From Adiantum capillus-veneris (Eukaryota > Streptophyta > Polypodiopsida > Polypodiales > Pteridaceae), in NCBI GenBank assembly GCA_014529385.2, contig CM043953.1:92943342-93007341 (forward strand): 64,000 bases of DNA. The letters run 5' to 3'. The notes below the pieces were generated by a model, which saw only the letters and a program-made list of their open reading frames with translations, made no database searches and was not told where the DNA came from. Both the position numbers and the translations under genes were made by a program. Every line of letters begins with the position of its first letter. The stretch's first letter is position 1. This document shows positions 43,573-55,897 of this stretch, piece after piece.

Positions 43573-45288
43573 ATGTAGATTCCGTCCTTGGAAGCTATTG
43601 AGTTGAAGCTCGTTTATCGAGGTGGAAGAGCGTTTGAAATGAATGTTGTTAGCCTTCTTCAATCACTGCAAAATCAAACAACATTGGCACAGTAATTGCA
43701 TTCTCATATACAATTAAAAAGCATATGCAGTTTTAGGCAGACAAATTGATTGGTAGCATAATTCTAAACCATTTGTCAGCAATAAACATTAAATTGCAAT
43801 ATAATCAAACGCATAAAGAGTTGGGAAGGTAAAAAACCAAACAAGTTCGGGGTCGCTAATTCAATGAGCGAAAGGCACTAAAGATCAACTATTAATACCT
43901 TGGGTAAGCTTCTTAATTTTCTATGGTCAATTAAGTTGTTTAATTGCGAGAGCCAAGTATTTCATGTTCGAGGGCTGAATAGAGGCTATACCTAGAAGAC
44001 CTTGTAGTTAAGCTACAATAAAAGGAATTTCTCATGAAATTATCGCCTGACTGATTATCTTTTCTTTGACCCCCCAAAGTCTTTTCATAGTGATTCAATT
44101 TTGATGTGTGTGCTTATTTTGTATGCCTTGGGTTTTTTACTTTTCAAAGGAAAAGCGCCTACACTGGGAACCTCTAGGGCTCTAGTACCATAGGCGATAC
44201 ATGTGAGTGGAGTACCAAATCAAGATTAGATTTCTCTTCCAGCTTAAGATTTTACATTGTGGAACTTTGATTTTTTTGTTTGTTCGTTTTCAGGATTTTA
44301 ATTTTGTAACTTTGGGGGGTCATATAACACTGTTACCCTCCCCAGGGTCATCACACTAGTAAAGTCCATTTATAATACTTAAGCTAAAGGTCAATAGGGA
44401 CTAAGCCCACTAGAAGCCCTAGTACATTTCACACAATGCTGCCTAAATCGGACTAAGAACCTAAGTAACCATTCATTATTAGGAAGGCATTCCCCATGGT
44501 ATTAAAAGAAGATCTCTAACGCCTAGCTTGGTCAAACTAGCTTAGTCGGATTGCTTGATTTTTAAACCTAGACAAGTGATTATGACAAAAAATTACATTG
44601 CATTTAATGTTTGATACTAAGAAAATGTGTTGAATATTATTCTACCAATCACAATTAAAGCAGACAAACATGGATGCAAAAAGATAAGGGGCAATGCTAA
44701 TGGACAAGAAACACCTGTTTGTGTTGATGATCGCGCTTGATTTGAAAAGTGGATGAGAGAAAAATTCCATGAAGGTCCAAATCCTACTACAGCAACCCGC
44801 TCCTGTACACACGAGGAAACACAAAGAATACCTCTAGGAGGCACATTAGTGGGAAAGGGTACTTTGCTAATCACTAAACTCTAAAACAGAAACACTCCTA
44901 TCGTACTAATCTTACCTACCCTCCATCACTCGAGTGATGAGGATCAAAGGTGTTTTATGACATAGGTTTCTGTTTCAGTGAACCAGATGTGAATGTGTAG
45001 GTTTGGGTCAATGTTTTGACTTTTATTATGCATACTCATTTGCTAATTGCTCTTGCTCTTTATTATTTTTGTTTTTTGTGAGTATAAGCTTTATATATAC
45101 ATTCCCTAAGTTTGGGAGATTGAGAGGTCAGGGAGGAAGGTTGAGAGGGACGCAAGTGAATGATGGATGTCAGCAAACCCCCCCTCTTCCTTGGGTAGAT
45201 CATACCGCTTGAAATGTGCTCGTCACCCTTTGAAACCAATTGTTCCAGTTGGTAATAGGTGAGGATTTTTTTCAGTAGTTTTCTATTA
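43573..45288 (-). other. Outer element, non-coding 3' internal region
   Basis: About 1.7 kb between the last open frame and the 3' LTR. No RT, RNase H, integrase or envelope-like frame could be read on either strand. Only short unrelated ORFs are present. Confidence 0.6.
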
Positions 45289-48200
45289 CCTTAGGTGCCT
45301 CGTCGAGTTGCAAGGGTGGTAAGGTACTTTCCCAGGATCGAACTTGAAGTGGTTCATCAGGTGATTCTTGAACACTGGGAGGTGTGGTTCCTTTGTAGCT
45401 TTAAGGAGGTCCACTATTGTAGGTGGAGGCTGTGGAGAAGCTTTTACCTCTATGGATGCATTACATGAGGAGCTAGAAGCTTCGTGGGACTCCCCCCTTC
45501 CTGAGCTAGGTGGAACAAATCATTCTTTCTTCGGTACCCAAACTAGCTTTGGAGCGGGTGTGTAACATTCTGTGATATTTTTCTTTCCGTGATCGTCAAT
45601 TCGTTTTGGAGCTACAGGATTGGCCGCACATGGGTCAGGTGACAGGTAAGAACACAATCTACGTTTTGGCACCCAGATTTGATCATTTTCGTGATAGTAG
45701 CCTTGGGCTTCCAATAGTCGTTTAGGAATCCACCGCCACGTTTCCTTACATTTCTTAGAGCAAGTGGAATGTTTCTTACAAGGCCTCTGTTTTTTAGGAC
45801 TAGCTATGGTCACTAAAGAAGTTTTAGGGACCTACTTGTATATTTTCTTCGTCATATTAGGATGAGTCTTGTCAGAAGCTATATGCATTGCTTGTAGTAT
45901 ATTTAAGGGTACGAGTGGTGGCATTTCATCCCCCTCAGGTGTTACCCAGGTCGTCCCCCTATTTCCCCAAGTGTCTATGGTTGCTGCTAGGTGGACCCAA
46001 TCCACATTGTCCGACTCAGTCATCCCAGGTAGTACATCCATATAAGGAGAATCTTCCCCAACATCAGTGTCCGCTTTACACGTGTAACAATACTGCAATG
46101 GGGCCGAGTGAACTGTGGTGTCAGATCTATGATCAATTTAAACCTGTTTCCTAGGGGATGTGCTCGACCACTCACAAGATCTACTCGAATGACAGAATCT
46201 TGGAACTGCAAGTAGACATGGTTTTTAGACCAGTCATGCACCATTTTTGCTTCCCTCATGAAAGGACGTCCTAAGATCATCTCCGATGCCATAGTGTGTT
46301 TGGAGAAATCCATAACAATGAAGGTAATCCTTATTTTATGTCCAAAGACCTTGATCTTGAGATCTTCTAGCATCCCAATAGGTTTAACGATAGACCCATT
46401 GGCCATCTTAACTACAATGGTTGTGGTCGCAAGGTGAGGTCTTCCCATAGTTTCCCATCAATTTTTAGTCACAATGCTAACCCCAGCGCCACCATCAAGG
46501 ATTCCCTTCACAGTTAATCCCTTAGTAGTGATTGGTATGGTCGCATTGGATTCATCACCCTCAAAGTATTGTCCCAACTTGTTAACATGTATTTCTATAA
46601 CAAGGTTCTCATCTACGTTGGGTTGTGGATCTAAGTGTTCCTCCTCTATTGGCATCTCCCCAGCTCCATCCATCTGTGCAAATTGTGGTAGCCTAAACTC
46701 CATTGAGAAAGGCTCAAAGAGCTGAGACTAGCTCAGGGTCTTTATATAGTTTGGACATGATGGTGGTTCTAACTTCTGAAGACATGAAATCCATCAATTT
46801 GGCAATGTTTAACGGAACATTTTGGGCTTCAGTCCCTTGATGTGGGAAAGATGGGATCTCCATTTCTTTGATAGGATCAAGTAGTCCCTCTGTAAACATT
46901 CTTTCCATCAAGAAGTGAGTACGCCCACTTTCCCATGACTTTAAGTCACTTTCTTCTTGGATGACACTAGGTATGGCCAAGGGTCTATGGACTTGGTGAG
47001 GTTGTTGTTGCGTAGGGAACACGGTGTCTGTAATCTGGATCTGCCTAGGTGCTGGTTCTAGATCCCTTTGGGTATCTTCTACCAAACTCCTTAATTGCTT
47101 GACTCGCTCGATCTCCTCTGTAGGGTTTGGATAAGTTCCTATCTTCTTCTTGGATCCTGGCCATTGTGGCTCATGAAGATCTTCCTTGTTGGTTTCTATC
47201 TAAGTGGTTGTTTTGGTCTCCATGGTTTCACCTGAATCCGAATCCTCTTCAGCATCGTTCATATATACGGGGTCGTCACCAGTCCCTATGTTGGTCTTTA
47301 AACTGGGGTTTGACTTCGCTGTTTTTTGCGATCTCTTCCTTCGTGTTTTCTTCTTTTTCTGAGATTGGGCAATTGATGCCGTGTCTCTTTTCTCAAGAAT
47401 ATAATTTTTGTTTTTGGAGCATCGATCCTGTGAGTACGTTTATGGTTACCACATGTGTACTTTGTGATGGCTCCTCAGTAACCTCAATCAAGGTTAATGG
47501 TGTGATCTTCGGTGCATTTGGATTAATTGGACATTGGGCAATCAAATGATCTATGCCACATCGATTACACATGAGTATTGGCATTGTACGTGCTCGCTTG
47601 ATTGGTTTGCATTAGTGTGGCGTTCTTCTGTAGCCTAATAGGACACTCGGCTACACGATGTGGACCTCCACACTCATAGCATTGAAGAATTGGTCTCTTA
47701 GCAGTGTAATTGATATTTTGGCCTCTTGCCACAAGAGCAGCTACTTGATATATAGGTTTGACTTGTCCCCAATAGTCCTCCATGTAGTATTGTGAACTTT
47801 CTTCAAGCACATCCATCCCATAGGCGATATTAGGATCTATATCTTCCTCACAGCCTTCCAAACAAGCAATAGATGACTCACAACCCACTTGATTCATAGA
47901 AGTGATTCTCGGATGTGGTGGTTGCGGTCCTAGCACTGGAGGTGGTAAGGGTGTTGTTTGAACAACATTTTGGGCCCTAGGGACCATGTGTTGTGCTGTT
48001 TGTTCAAGAGGTGGGGCCGACATCAATGCAGGCACTCAAGGTATGTATGTCCATGCTAAGGTCGGTTTATTGGCCATCGTGTGCTTAAATACTATGCAAT
48101 CCTTAGCTTGATGAACATACCTCCCACAGGCATTGCAATTCCCATTGAATTTTACTCTAAAAGTAGGGCATTCACTGGTACTATGCGGTCCATAGCATAC

Positions 48201-48332
48201 TGAGCACCATTGTTGCTCCCTTCTTGGATACATATGATTGTTTTGCGGAGCACGATTGTCTCTAAGACTCTCTTGAATAGCCTTGGTGAGATCTGCTAAA
48301 GTCATCTCAGATATCTTTGGCTCCTTAAGTCG
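45289..48332 (-). pseudogene. Outer element gag C-terminus, protease and unknown C-terminal region (broken)
   Basis: From 48332 downward: three or four zinc knuckles (CSVCYGPHSTSEC, CNACGRYVHQAKDC, CYECGGPHRVAEC, CNRCGIDHLIAQC), of which three have one residue fewer than the usual spacing. A Pro/Gln-rich linker follows, then a retropepsin-like protease with ILDGGAGVSIVTK (Asp-Gly-Gly instead of Asp-Ser/Thr-Gly) and MILGRPFMREAKMVHDW. Beyond it is a region with repeated W-x-P-K motifs (RWIPKRLLEAQGYY, QIWVPKRR, LVWVPKKE) and clustered Cys that I do not recognise, ending near 45289. In-frame stops (48036, 46455, 45829, 45520) and at least three frameshifts show decay. No RT motif appears. Confidence 0.8.
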
Positions 48333-48480
48333 ATGCTATCTAACTAGGTGTTATGCTTTTTGTTGCTCTCTCCACCCAAGCACTCTTGTAATTCTCATTA
48401 GGAATCTACTCTAATGAAATGCCCACTATGTTCATGCTAATTTCCGCTACACATAAGTTACTAGGCAATTAAATGTTACA
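48333..48480 (+). repeat. Gypsy-2 5' LTR remnant
   Basis: Matches 59543-59690. The left edge falls at ...AAGTCGATGCTATC, where the 3' LTR has ...TTGTCAATGCTATC, so the break is within a GTC microhomology. Confidence 0.88.
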
Positions 48481-48481
48481 T

Positions 48482-48493
48482 TGGTATCAGAGC
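48482..48493 (+). other. Gypsy-2 primer-binding site (initiator tRNA-Met)
   Basis: TGGTATCAGAGC one base after the LTR end. A leader of ~400 bp similar to that of Gypsy-1 follows. Confidence 0.93.
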
Positions 48494-48897
48494 TCAAGGT
48501 TTCTCTTTTCTTGCTCAAGAAGGGAGGTCCTCAAGCTAGCTACAAATGGTTGGTATTATTAATTGCCTGTGAGTAAGTAGAATAGGGATTTTTCAGCCTT
48601 GCAGTGCGCCTGCCTTTGTGCAGTTAATGGGGCATCACCGTCGAGAGCTATGGTCTTAATAGTGGAGTCCTACGGGGCTTGCCTACGGCTTAACCACTAT
48701 TGAGCTATTAGAAGCTTGACAGGAGCCGGTGCTGTTTTGGTGTCGAAAGACCCTCTCTTCTATTCCTTGCAATTAATGGTATTCGAGCCGCGGGTACAGT
48801 AGCTTGAGTGCTTTTTCTAAAGGGGTAAAGAGGGGTAGCAATTAGGGCTTGAAGTGCCAAAGTACACCTAAAAAGTTTACACCTAAAAGTTGTTAGA

Positions 48898-50507
48898 ATG
48901 GCTGACAATAGTAAAGAGAGTGAAATTAATGTTGATAACTTTGATTTTGCTCATGAGCAAGCTACTAATGATGCTTCAATGCTTGTTAACTATCTTGTTT
49001 CTAGGCTTGAACAAGCCATGGGCAATCCATCTCTCCAAAGTGAAGTGCAACAGCAGCTCCATGCTCACGGGATTCTCCAAGCTCATCACCATGACGAGAG
49101 AACACCTAGGAAGCCTCCTTGTGAGACTACCAAAAGAGGTCTCTCTCCAATTCGGGAAGAAGAAGAGAATCCATATGAAGGGCTCAAGAATTTACTTCTT
49201 GATGATGCATCTCCTTCCCAAAGGAGAACTCAAGAGCCTCCACCGAAGGAACGAGAAAGAAGCGAGTCTCTCGCCACCTCGGCGGAGATGGCTCCACGAA
49301 GACGGCGGGCTAAACGCTCTCCATCACCACCAAAGCGGAGAAGACCATCACACTCTTCTCCATGCCATAATTCAAAGAGGGATGATAAAAAGCAAGAGAA
49401 GAAAAAGGCGAGAAAGAGGACACCCTCTTCTCCATCTTCTTCATCCTCTTCCTCTTATGAAAGCTATGGTGAAGACGACAAAGATCAAGACAAGAAAAAG
49501 GCGAGAAAGAGGTCACCCTCTTCTCCACCTTCTTCAAATTTTTCACCTTCTGAAGAAAGTGATGGTGCAACCTTTGAACCATAAAAAAGAAGAGGTCATA
49601 GGAAATCCTATGCCGCATGGAAGAGGTCGTCCAAGTTGAAGAAATTCAAAGAGGGAGGGAAGAGCATCTCTTTCCTTACCTATGATGGTACCTTTGGTGC
49701 TACGGACAAAGTCTTGGCCTTTATCCAACAATTCGATGCGGCGTTTGGAGATGAGGGCTTCACGGAGTCCTCTAAGCTACGACATGTAGCTATGCACTTT
49801 CAAAAGTCCGCCAGACAATGGTGGTCTAGCCTACGAGCCAGCGGTGAAGCTCCACGAACATGGAAAGCTTTAAGAGCTTCCATTATGAAGCAGTTTTTGG
49901 CCACCGATGCCAAAGACAAAGTACTCACCGAATGGCGAAGCTTAAAGCTCTCTCCCAATGAATCTATCCACAAATATGTAGACAAGTTTTGGGACCTACA
50001 ACTCAAAGCCACTGTCTTCAAAAAGTTGGATTTTGGAGAGCATCCGAAGAAACGGCGGAGTATGTCAACTCCCAAAGACCACGTACCATATCGGCGGTAA
50101 TACACCACACTATGGTCGCCTCTCGAATCAATTTCCAAACGGGGGCAAAAAGAAATAATAAGCCCTCGGAAAATAAGGGTTCCAATGAGCCTAAGGGGAA
50201 GGACAATGTCCAAAAGTCTCCTAAGGGCAACTCCAACAAAGCTAAAGAGAAGGGAGTTTACAAAGGTAAGAATAAACTTTCTCCTGAAGAGCTTGAGCGT
50301 TATCGTAAGGATAACCGGTGTTTCAAGTGCGACGAACAAGGGCATGCGTACCTCGCTTGTCCCCAAAAGAACAACCGCCAAGATCCTCCTAGAGCTTCCT
50401 TGGTTGAAATCCAAGAGGAGGAGACTCACCAAACTCACCACAAAGGATCTCCTCTATGCCATGCTTGGGGAAAGGTAAGAGAACATGATGCTTTTTATTT
50501 TCTTTGA
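48898..50507 (+). pseudogene. Gypsy-2 gag (broken)
   Basis: ATG at 48898 begins MADNSKESEINVDNFDFAHE. The Arg/Ser-rich segment is longer than in Gypsy-1 because a KKARKR-SPSSP-type block is repeated (about 49390-49570). A TAA at 49582 splits gag. The capsid resumes in the same frame from about 49585. A deletion near 50035 removes about ten residues that Gypsy-1 keeps and shifts the frame. The zinc knuckle CFKCDEQGHAYLAC lies at about 50320, and a one-base shift at about 50500 precedes the protease. Confidence 0.9.
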
Positions 50508-53208
50508 CCCTGGTTCTACTCACAATTTTATATCTATACAGTTGGCCACCAAGCTAGGAATACAATCCTACGAGATGGGAGATGTCCTACCCGCAGACAG
50601 TGCCTTCAAGGGGCAAGAAGCTTTAGTCACTCCCTTAATTGGGAAATTGAGGCTTCATGTCCAAGGCTATGTGGACAAAGAGGACTTCTTTATCTCTCCT
50701 CTCAAGCATGAGGATGTTATCCTAGGGGCACCATGGTTTGATCGCCTGGCTACCGATGTTAAATTTCCTGAAAGGAGAATCTTCTTTAAGTTCAGGGAAA
50801 AAGACATGTATATAGATGCTAAGGAAATGGGTAACACCATCCCCATTGTACATACACCAGCTTTCAACAAGTCAATAAAGAGCTCTATTTCCGTGTACAT
50901 GATTTTTGTTAAAGACTCTCAAAATGAACCTAATGCTTTAGCAAAAGAAAATAAAAGCAACCAAAAGGAATTAGAGTTATCCAATTTTCTCAAGGGGTTT
51001 CAAGATGTTTTTATCGACGACATCCCTTGTGAGCTACCTCCTAAACGAGGTAATGATGACCATGCAATTGAACTTCTTCCAGGAAGCTCACCGCCTAATA
51101 AACCTCCTTATAGAGTTTCTCAAGCTCAACAAGAGGAGATTATGCGGCAAGTGCATGAGTTAGTTGAGAAGGGTATGGTTAGGCCAAGCTCATCTCCATT
51201 TTGCTCACCTGTGCTATTAGTGCAAAAGAAAGACGTCACATATCGTATGTGTGTCGACTATAGAGCACTAAATAGGATCACTATCAAGAATAGGTTTCCC
51301 GTTCCATGGGTAGAAGACCTATTTGATAAGCTACAAGGATCCACCTACTTCAGTAGGGTTGACCTAAAAAGTGGCTATCATCAAATAAGGATAGTTGATC
51401 AAGACATTGTAAAGACCGCATTTCGTACTACATTTGGTCTTTACGAATACATTGTCATGCCTTTTGGCTTGACCAATGCACCAGCCACATTCAACCGCTT
51501 GATGGAGAAGCTGTTCAGGCCTCATCGAACCTTCACTGGAGTGTTCTTTGATGATATTATCATCTACTCTAATTCATTGGAGGAACACAAGCAACACCTC
51601 CAGGTAATATTTCAAGTTTTAAGAGAGAATAAACTTTATGTTAATCGAAAGAAAAGTGAATTTTTCTTGCAAGAGATTCAGTATTTAGGTCACATTATCT
51701 CTCAAGATGGCATCCAAATGGATCCATCCAAGTTAGAGGTAATAAAAGGATGGCCTAAACCAAGGAATCTGCATGAACTAAGAAGCTTCATAGGTATGTG
51801 TGCATACTATAGACGCTTCATAGAAAAGTTCTCACAAATTGCGGGACCATTACATGACCTAACAAAGAAAAGCGTTAGGTATACATGGTCTGCTAAGGAG
51901 AACAATGCTTTCGAAAAGCTTAGAGAAAAGCTTATGTCTCAACTTGTGCTTACACTACCGGATCTCTCAAAACCATTTGAGGTCCAATGCGATGCTTGTG
52001 GTGATTGCCTTGGAGCTGTTTTGCTCCAAGAAGGGCACGCCATAGGCTATGAGAGTCGAAGGCTCGACCCTGTTGAGCAAGCTCTAGGCATATACGAAAA
52101 ATAACTCCTTGCAGTTCTACATGCCTTAGACTCATGGAAGCACTATTTATTGGGGACTCCTTTCATTCTGCGAACGGAGCACCAAAGTCTTAAGTACTTC
52201 ATGACACAGACCAAGCTCCCCGACAAACAAATGAGGTGGGCAAATTTCCTTTCGCAATTTCATTTTCATATTGCTCACATTGCTCACATTGATGGCAAGC
52301 ATAATCAAGTAGCTGATGCACTCTCAAGACGGTCGAGAGTGAATGCGGTTTCCATAGCAACTCACAATGATCTATCTTCAATGATAGATGAGTATGCTAT
52401 TGATCCCAATTTTAGAAATGTGATTTCAGCCCTTGCATTAGGGAAGAAAGAAGAACCATTTACTTTACAAGATGGTTATGTTCTCTATGGCAATAGAATA
52501 TGCGTTACTAACTCACTACGTGAGAAAGTAATGTATGAATCTCATGCTCCACCTTATGCGGGGCATAGAGGGATTCAGTCTACCTTAAAGGGAATTGAAA
52601 CATATTTCTATTGGCCTACCATGAAAGTGAGCATACAAGAGTATGTTTCCAAATGTGTGGTATGCCAAAAGACAAAATTTGATAGAGGGAAGCAACTTGG
52701 ATTGCTTCAACCCTTGCCAATCCCTAATTCACCATGGGAGAGCATATCCATGGATTTTATCTTTGGATTGCCTAAGTCTATCCATGGGAATACGGGAATA
52801 TGGACGATAGTAGACAGGTTTAGTAAACAAGCTCATTTTATACCTGTCAAAAAGACTATCAAAGCCCATCAAATGGCAACCCTCTTTATTTCACAAATTT
52901 TCAAGTACCATGGCTTGCCCATGTCCATAGTGTCGGATAGAGATCCTAGAATGACCAGTAATTTTTGGAAGGGTCTCTTTGAGAATTTAGGAACAAGGCT
53001 AAACTTCTCTTTGGCCTATCATCCACAAACTGATGGCCAAAGTGAAATATCTAACCTAACCATTCTCGATCTACTAAAAGCCTATGTAACGGAAGTAGAT
53101 CAAAGATCCCAATGGGAGAAGTACTTACCCTTAGTGGAGTATGCTTACAATAACACTGTACATACTTCCACAGGAAAAGCACCTTTCGAGGTAATTGAGG
53201 GAAGATAA
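50508..53208 (+). pseudogene. Gypsy-2 protease, RT, RNase H and integrase (broken)
   Basis: Protease FDPGSTHNFIS begins at about 50504. The long frame to 52104 carries RT with YRMCVDYRALNRITIKNRFP, MPFGLTNAPATFNRLM and FFDDIIIYS. A TAA at 52102 follows LGIYEK, where Gypsy-1 continues. RNase H and integrase resume with HAPPYAGHRGIQ, CVVCQKTK, SMDFIFGLP, SDRDPRM and YHPQTDGQSEISN, all catalytic positions present. A TAA at 53206 separates it from the tail. Fewer defects than in Gypsy-1 integrase. Confidence 0.92.
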
Positions 53209-53832
53209 AAAAGTCCCTTGCTACTTAAGGTACATGGGAAGATCTTCGCTGCAGATGAGTATAGCCGAGACCTACAAGAATCTTTCCAAAAGATTAAGGA
53301 TGCTATCTCTATCTCACAGCAAAGGCAAAAGGCTGCTGGTGACAAGCACAGAAGAGCCCAAGCCTTTAAAGAAAACGATTGGGTCTTGTTAAAGTTTCCC
53401 AAGGCTCGATTAAGGCACACAACGGGCAAGAATCCTACGGGTCACCAAAAGTACTATGCTAAACTAGCAAAAAGGTACTATGGTCCCTTTCAGATTCTTA
53501 GGCCAATCAATGAGATGGCCTATCAACTCAAGTTGCCCAATCATTGGCTCATACACAATGCTTTTCATGTGAGCCTATTAAAGCCTTACAAAGGAGAGCC
53601 ACCTCAAGAACCAACTATTGAAGACCCACCGGAGATCGAGGACCAAGAAGAGGTGCTGCAGCCCGAGTCCATTCTCCGACATAAAGACAAGGTACTAAGA
53701 GGCGGTAAGACTATCCAACGATATCTTATTAAGTTTAAGAATTATCCTTTTGAAGATGCTAGATGGATGCAAGGCATACAATTAAAGGATAACCTAAACC
53801 TTGTCAATGCTTACAATGCTTCCCAAGAGTAA
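53209..53832 (+). pseudogene. Gypsy-2 integrase tail with chromodomain
   Basis: The reading frame continues after the stop at 53206-53208. It includes RYYGPFQILRPINE, NAFHVSLLKPYKGE and a chromodomain-like end (GKTIQRYLIKFKNYPFEDARWMQ). It aligns almost residue for residue with 39831-40445 of Gypsy-1. Confidence 0.9.
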
Positions 53833-54093
53833 GCAAATGTACAAAATGTTAAAAATGAACAAAATTTTTGTCTTATAAGACTCTCTTTTTCTTTATTTGT
53901 GCACAAAAATGAAGTAGTATGTATGCTTAGATCAAGTTTGCGGAGACGACGTCTCCCAAACACCAAGTAGAGCTTGTCACTCTACTATGGAAGATTGATT
54001 GGACTAATGTGCAGACATGCTTGCGGCAGCCTCAGGCTCTCAAGCGCCAAATGGACTAGTCATCCATTGTGGAATGATGTCGTAGGGTAACAT

Positions 54094-54281
54094 TGTTGGG
54101 GTATAGGTGCCTATGCCTTGCCAAGCCGCCCAGAGTCTGGGCGCCCACTGACTTGTATACCTTATACATAGCATAAGTGTATAGGGGGCTGCTCACTCTT
54201 TGAGTCTCCCCACCCATATCTGTGTATCGTGTGTCTCCTTCTCTCTCACTCTCCGTCTGTGGTGCTCCCCGATCCCCTTCA
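54094..54281 (+). repeat. Copia-S 5' LTR
   Basis: 188 bp. Differs from the 3' LTR at only a handful of positions, for example GGTGCCTATGCC versus GGCGCCTGTGCC near the start. Confidence 0.94.
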
Positions 54282-54295
54282 ATTGGTATCAGAGC

Positions 54296-55897
54296 TATGG
54301 TGACCGCGGAGAGCACGACGGCTTTGAGAGCTTCGAGGTGATAGCTCGCTCGCTCTCGACGGTGGAGTTCGATCGCGGAGTTTCACGGAGAGCGATTTTA
54401 GCTTGAGGAGCATTGTCTTTGAAGCTTAGGAGCTTGGTGTGGTCAAGCTTGGTCGAGGAGGCGGTTGCGGCTTCCTTGGTGAGAGGAGCTTTTGAGCTCA
54501 GTGGAGCTCGTTAGAGAAGTGCTCGGCGGAGGAGAGCTTGACATTCGAGTGCTTGGATGCTATTGTGGCTGAGCTCTTGCGTTGGAGCTTGCATTGAGAG
54601 GACATTGCATCACACAGAGTGCAAACAGGGTTTCGACTTCGGCATCGGCAAATTCAGCTTCCGAGAGCATTTTCACTAGACGTCCTGGCGTTTTACTCCC
54701 CTTTCGAAGCCATTCGAGCCATCAGAAACCTCATTCGAGCTACGGTTGAGGAGCTGCATTTTTTAGCCCTCTTTTGGCAGTTTATGCTGCGTTTTTGGAC
54801 CGAAACGAAGGTTTTTTGGCATAGCTTTCACACTCGGACTCGGATACATGTGATCCAGGAGTCTACCTTGGGGTTTTGGCACGCTCCGGACGCGCTCGTC
54901 ATATCAGAATTTTAAAATTATGAACGCTGAATTTTCTGCAGCAGCAGCAGTTGTTTATTGTGTGTCGAGGATTCCACACATGGTTTTTCTCTCAGATGTG
55001 AGAGTGATATTTGTTGCAAGTTTCCTCACAGGTGGGAGGATACGATGTATGCCTTATGTGGTTTGTTGCTCAGGGAGACTAATGTGATTGCATTTTGAGC
55101 TCGGCAATGTATGCCTCGAGCATGTTTTTTGGCAGTCACAGGTAGAGGAGATATTTGTGTACTAGATTTGCAGGTGTTTGCAATGATGTATGCAAAGTGT
55201 GGAGATTGGTGCCTGCATTTGGAGTGCGGTTTGATGCGCTTTGGTTGCTCATGGTTTTGAGCGTGCTGTCAGTTTGGTTACTGGTTTTGTGGCCATTTTA
55301 CTCACGAAACTCTGGCGAAATTTTCCCAGGAGTTTTATGCGCATCATTTATGCGATCTAGGTAGAGATTGTGGGTTGCACTCAACATTTGCATGCGGTGT
55401 TCTCTGCAGGTGGGAGATTTGTGCGTGTGTATGCATCGATACCGCACAGTGTGGGCTTGGTGATTCGCTCATGGTTTGACAGGCGTATAGTTATCTTGGC
55501 ACACTCACAGGAGTGAATGTTGTGATGTATGCTTGTGTGGCTACGAGCTAGGTAGCCAGATTCGAGCACTAATGGCTTGAGGTTTTTTCAGCAGGATTCA
55601 GCTACAGGTTTACAAGTTTACAGGCAGGTTTGAGGGCTTATTTGGGCGCTGAATTTTCAGCCATTGTTTCCTCTTTGCAGGTGTCCATGTATGGCTCAGT
55701 TGTAGGCTGATCTGGGACACGTTTGTGACTTGTTTATGCAGCTGTTTAAGAGCTGAATTTTGGGGCTGTTTTGGGGCTGATTTGCAGCCATATCTTACAG
55801 CCATATTTGCAGACTTTTGTTGATGCGATTCGAGCCAGTTTAGGGCTGATTTGGTTGACATTTGCTACTGATTGTTGGTTGCTCTTTTGCGAGCATT
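54296..55897 (+). other. Copia-S long leader, no coding seen
   Basis: A 1.6-kb region between primer site and gag with short frames only. It contains several loosely similar GGGCTGATTT/GGGGCTGTTT and TGTGCAGGTGGGAG-like segments. A long leader of this sort may hold packaging signals; that is an inference. Confidence 0.5.

Noticed and set aside
46474-46725. Plus-strand ORFs at 45888-47549
   Set aside because: Antisense shadows of the outer element gag-protease frame, which carries zinc knuckles and the protease motif.
54619-54915. 98-codon ORF in the Copia-S leader
   Set aside because: Unrelated to copia proteins, located between primer site and gag, no domain recognised.
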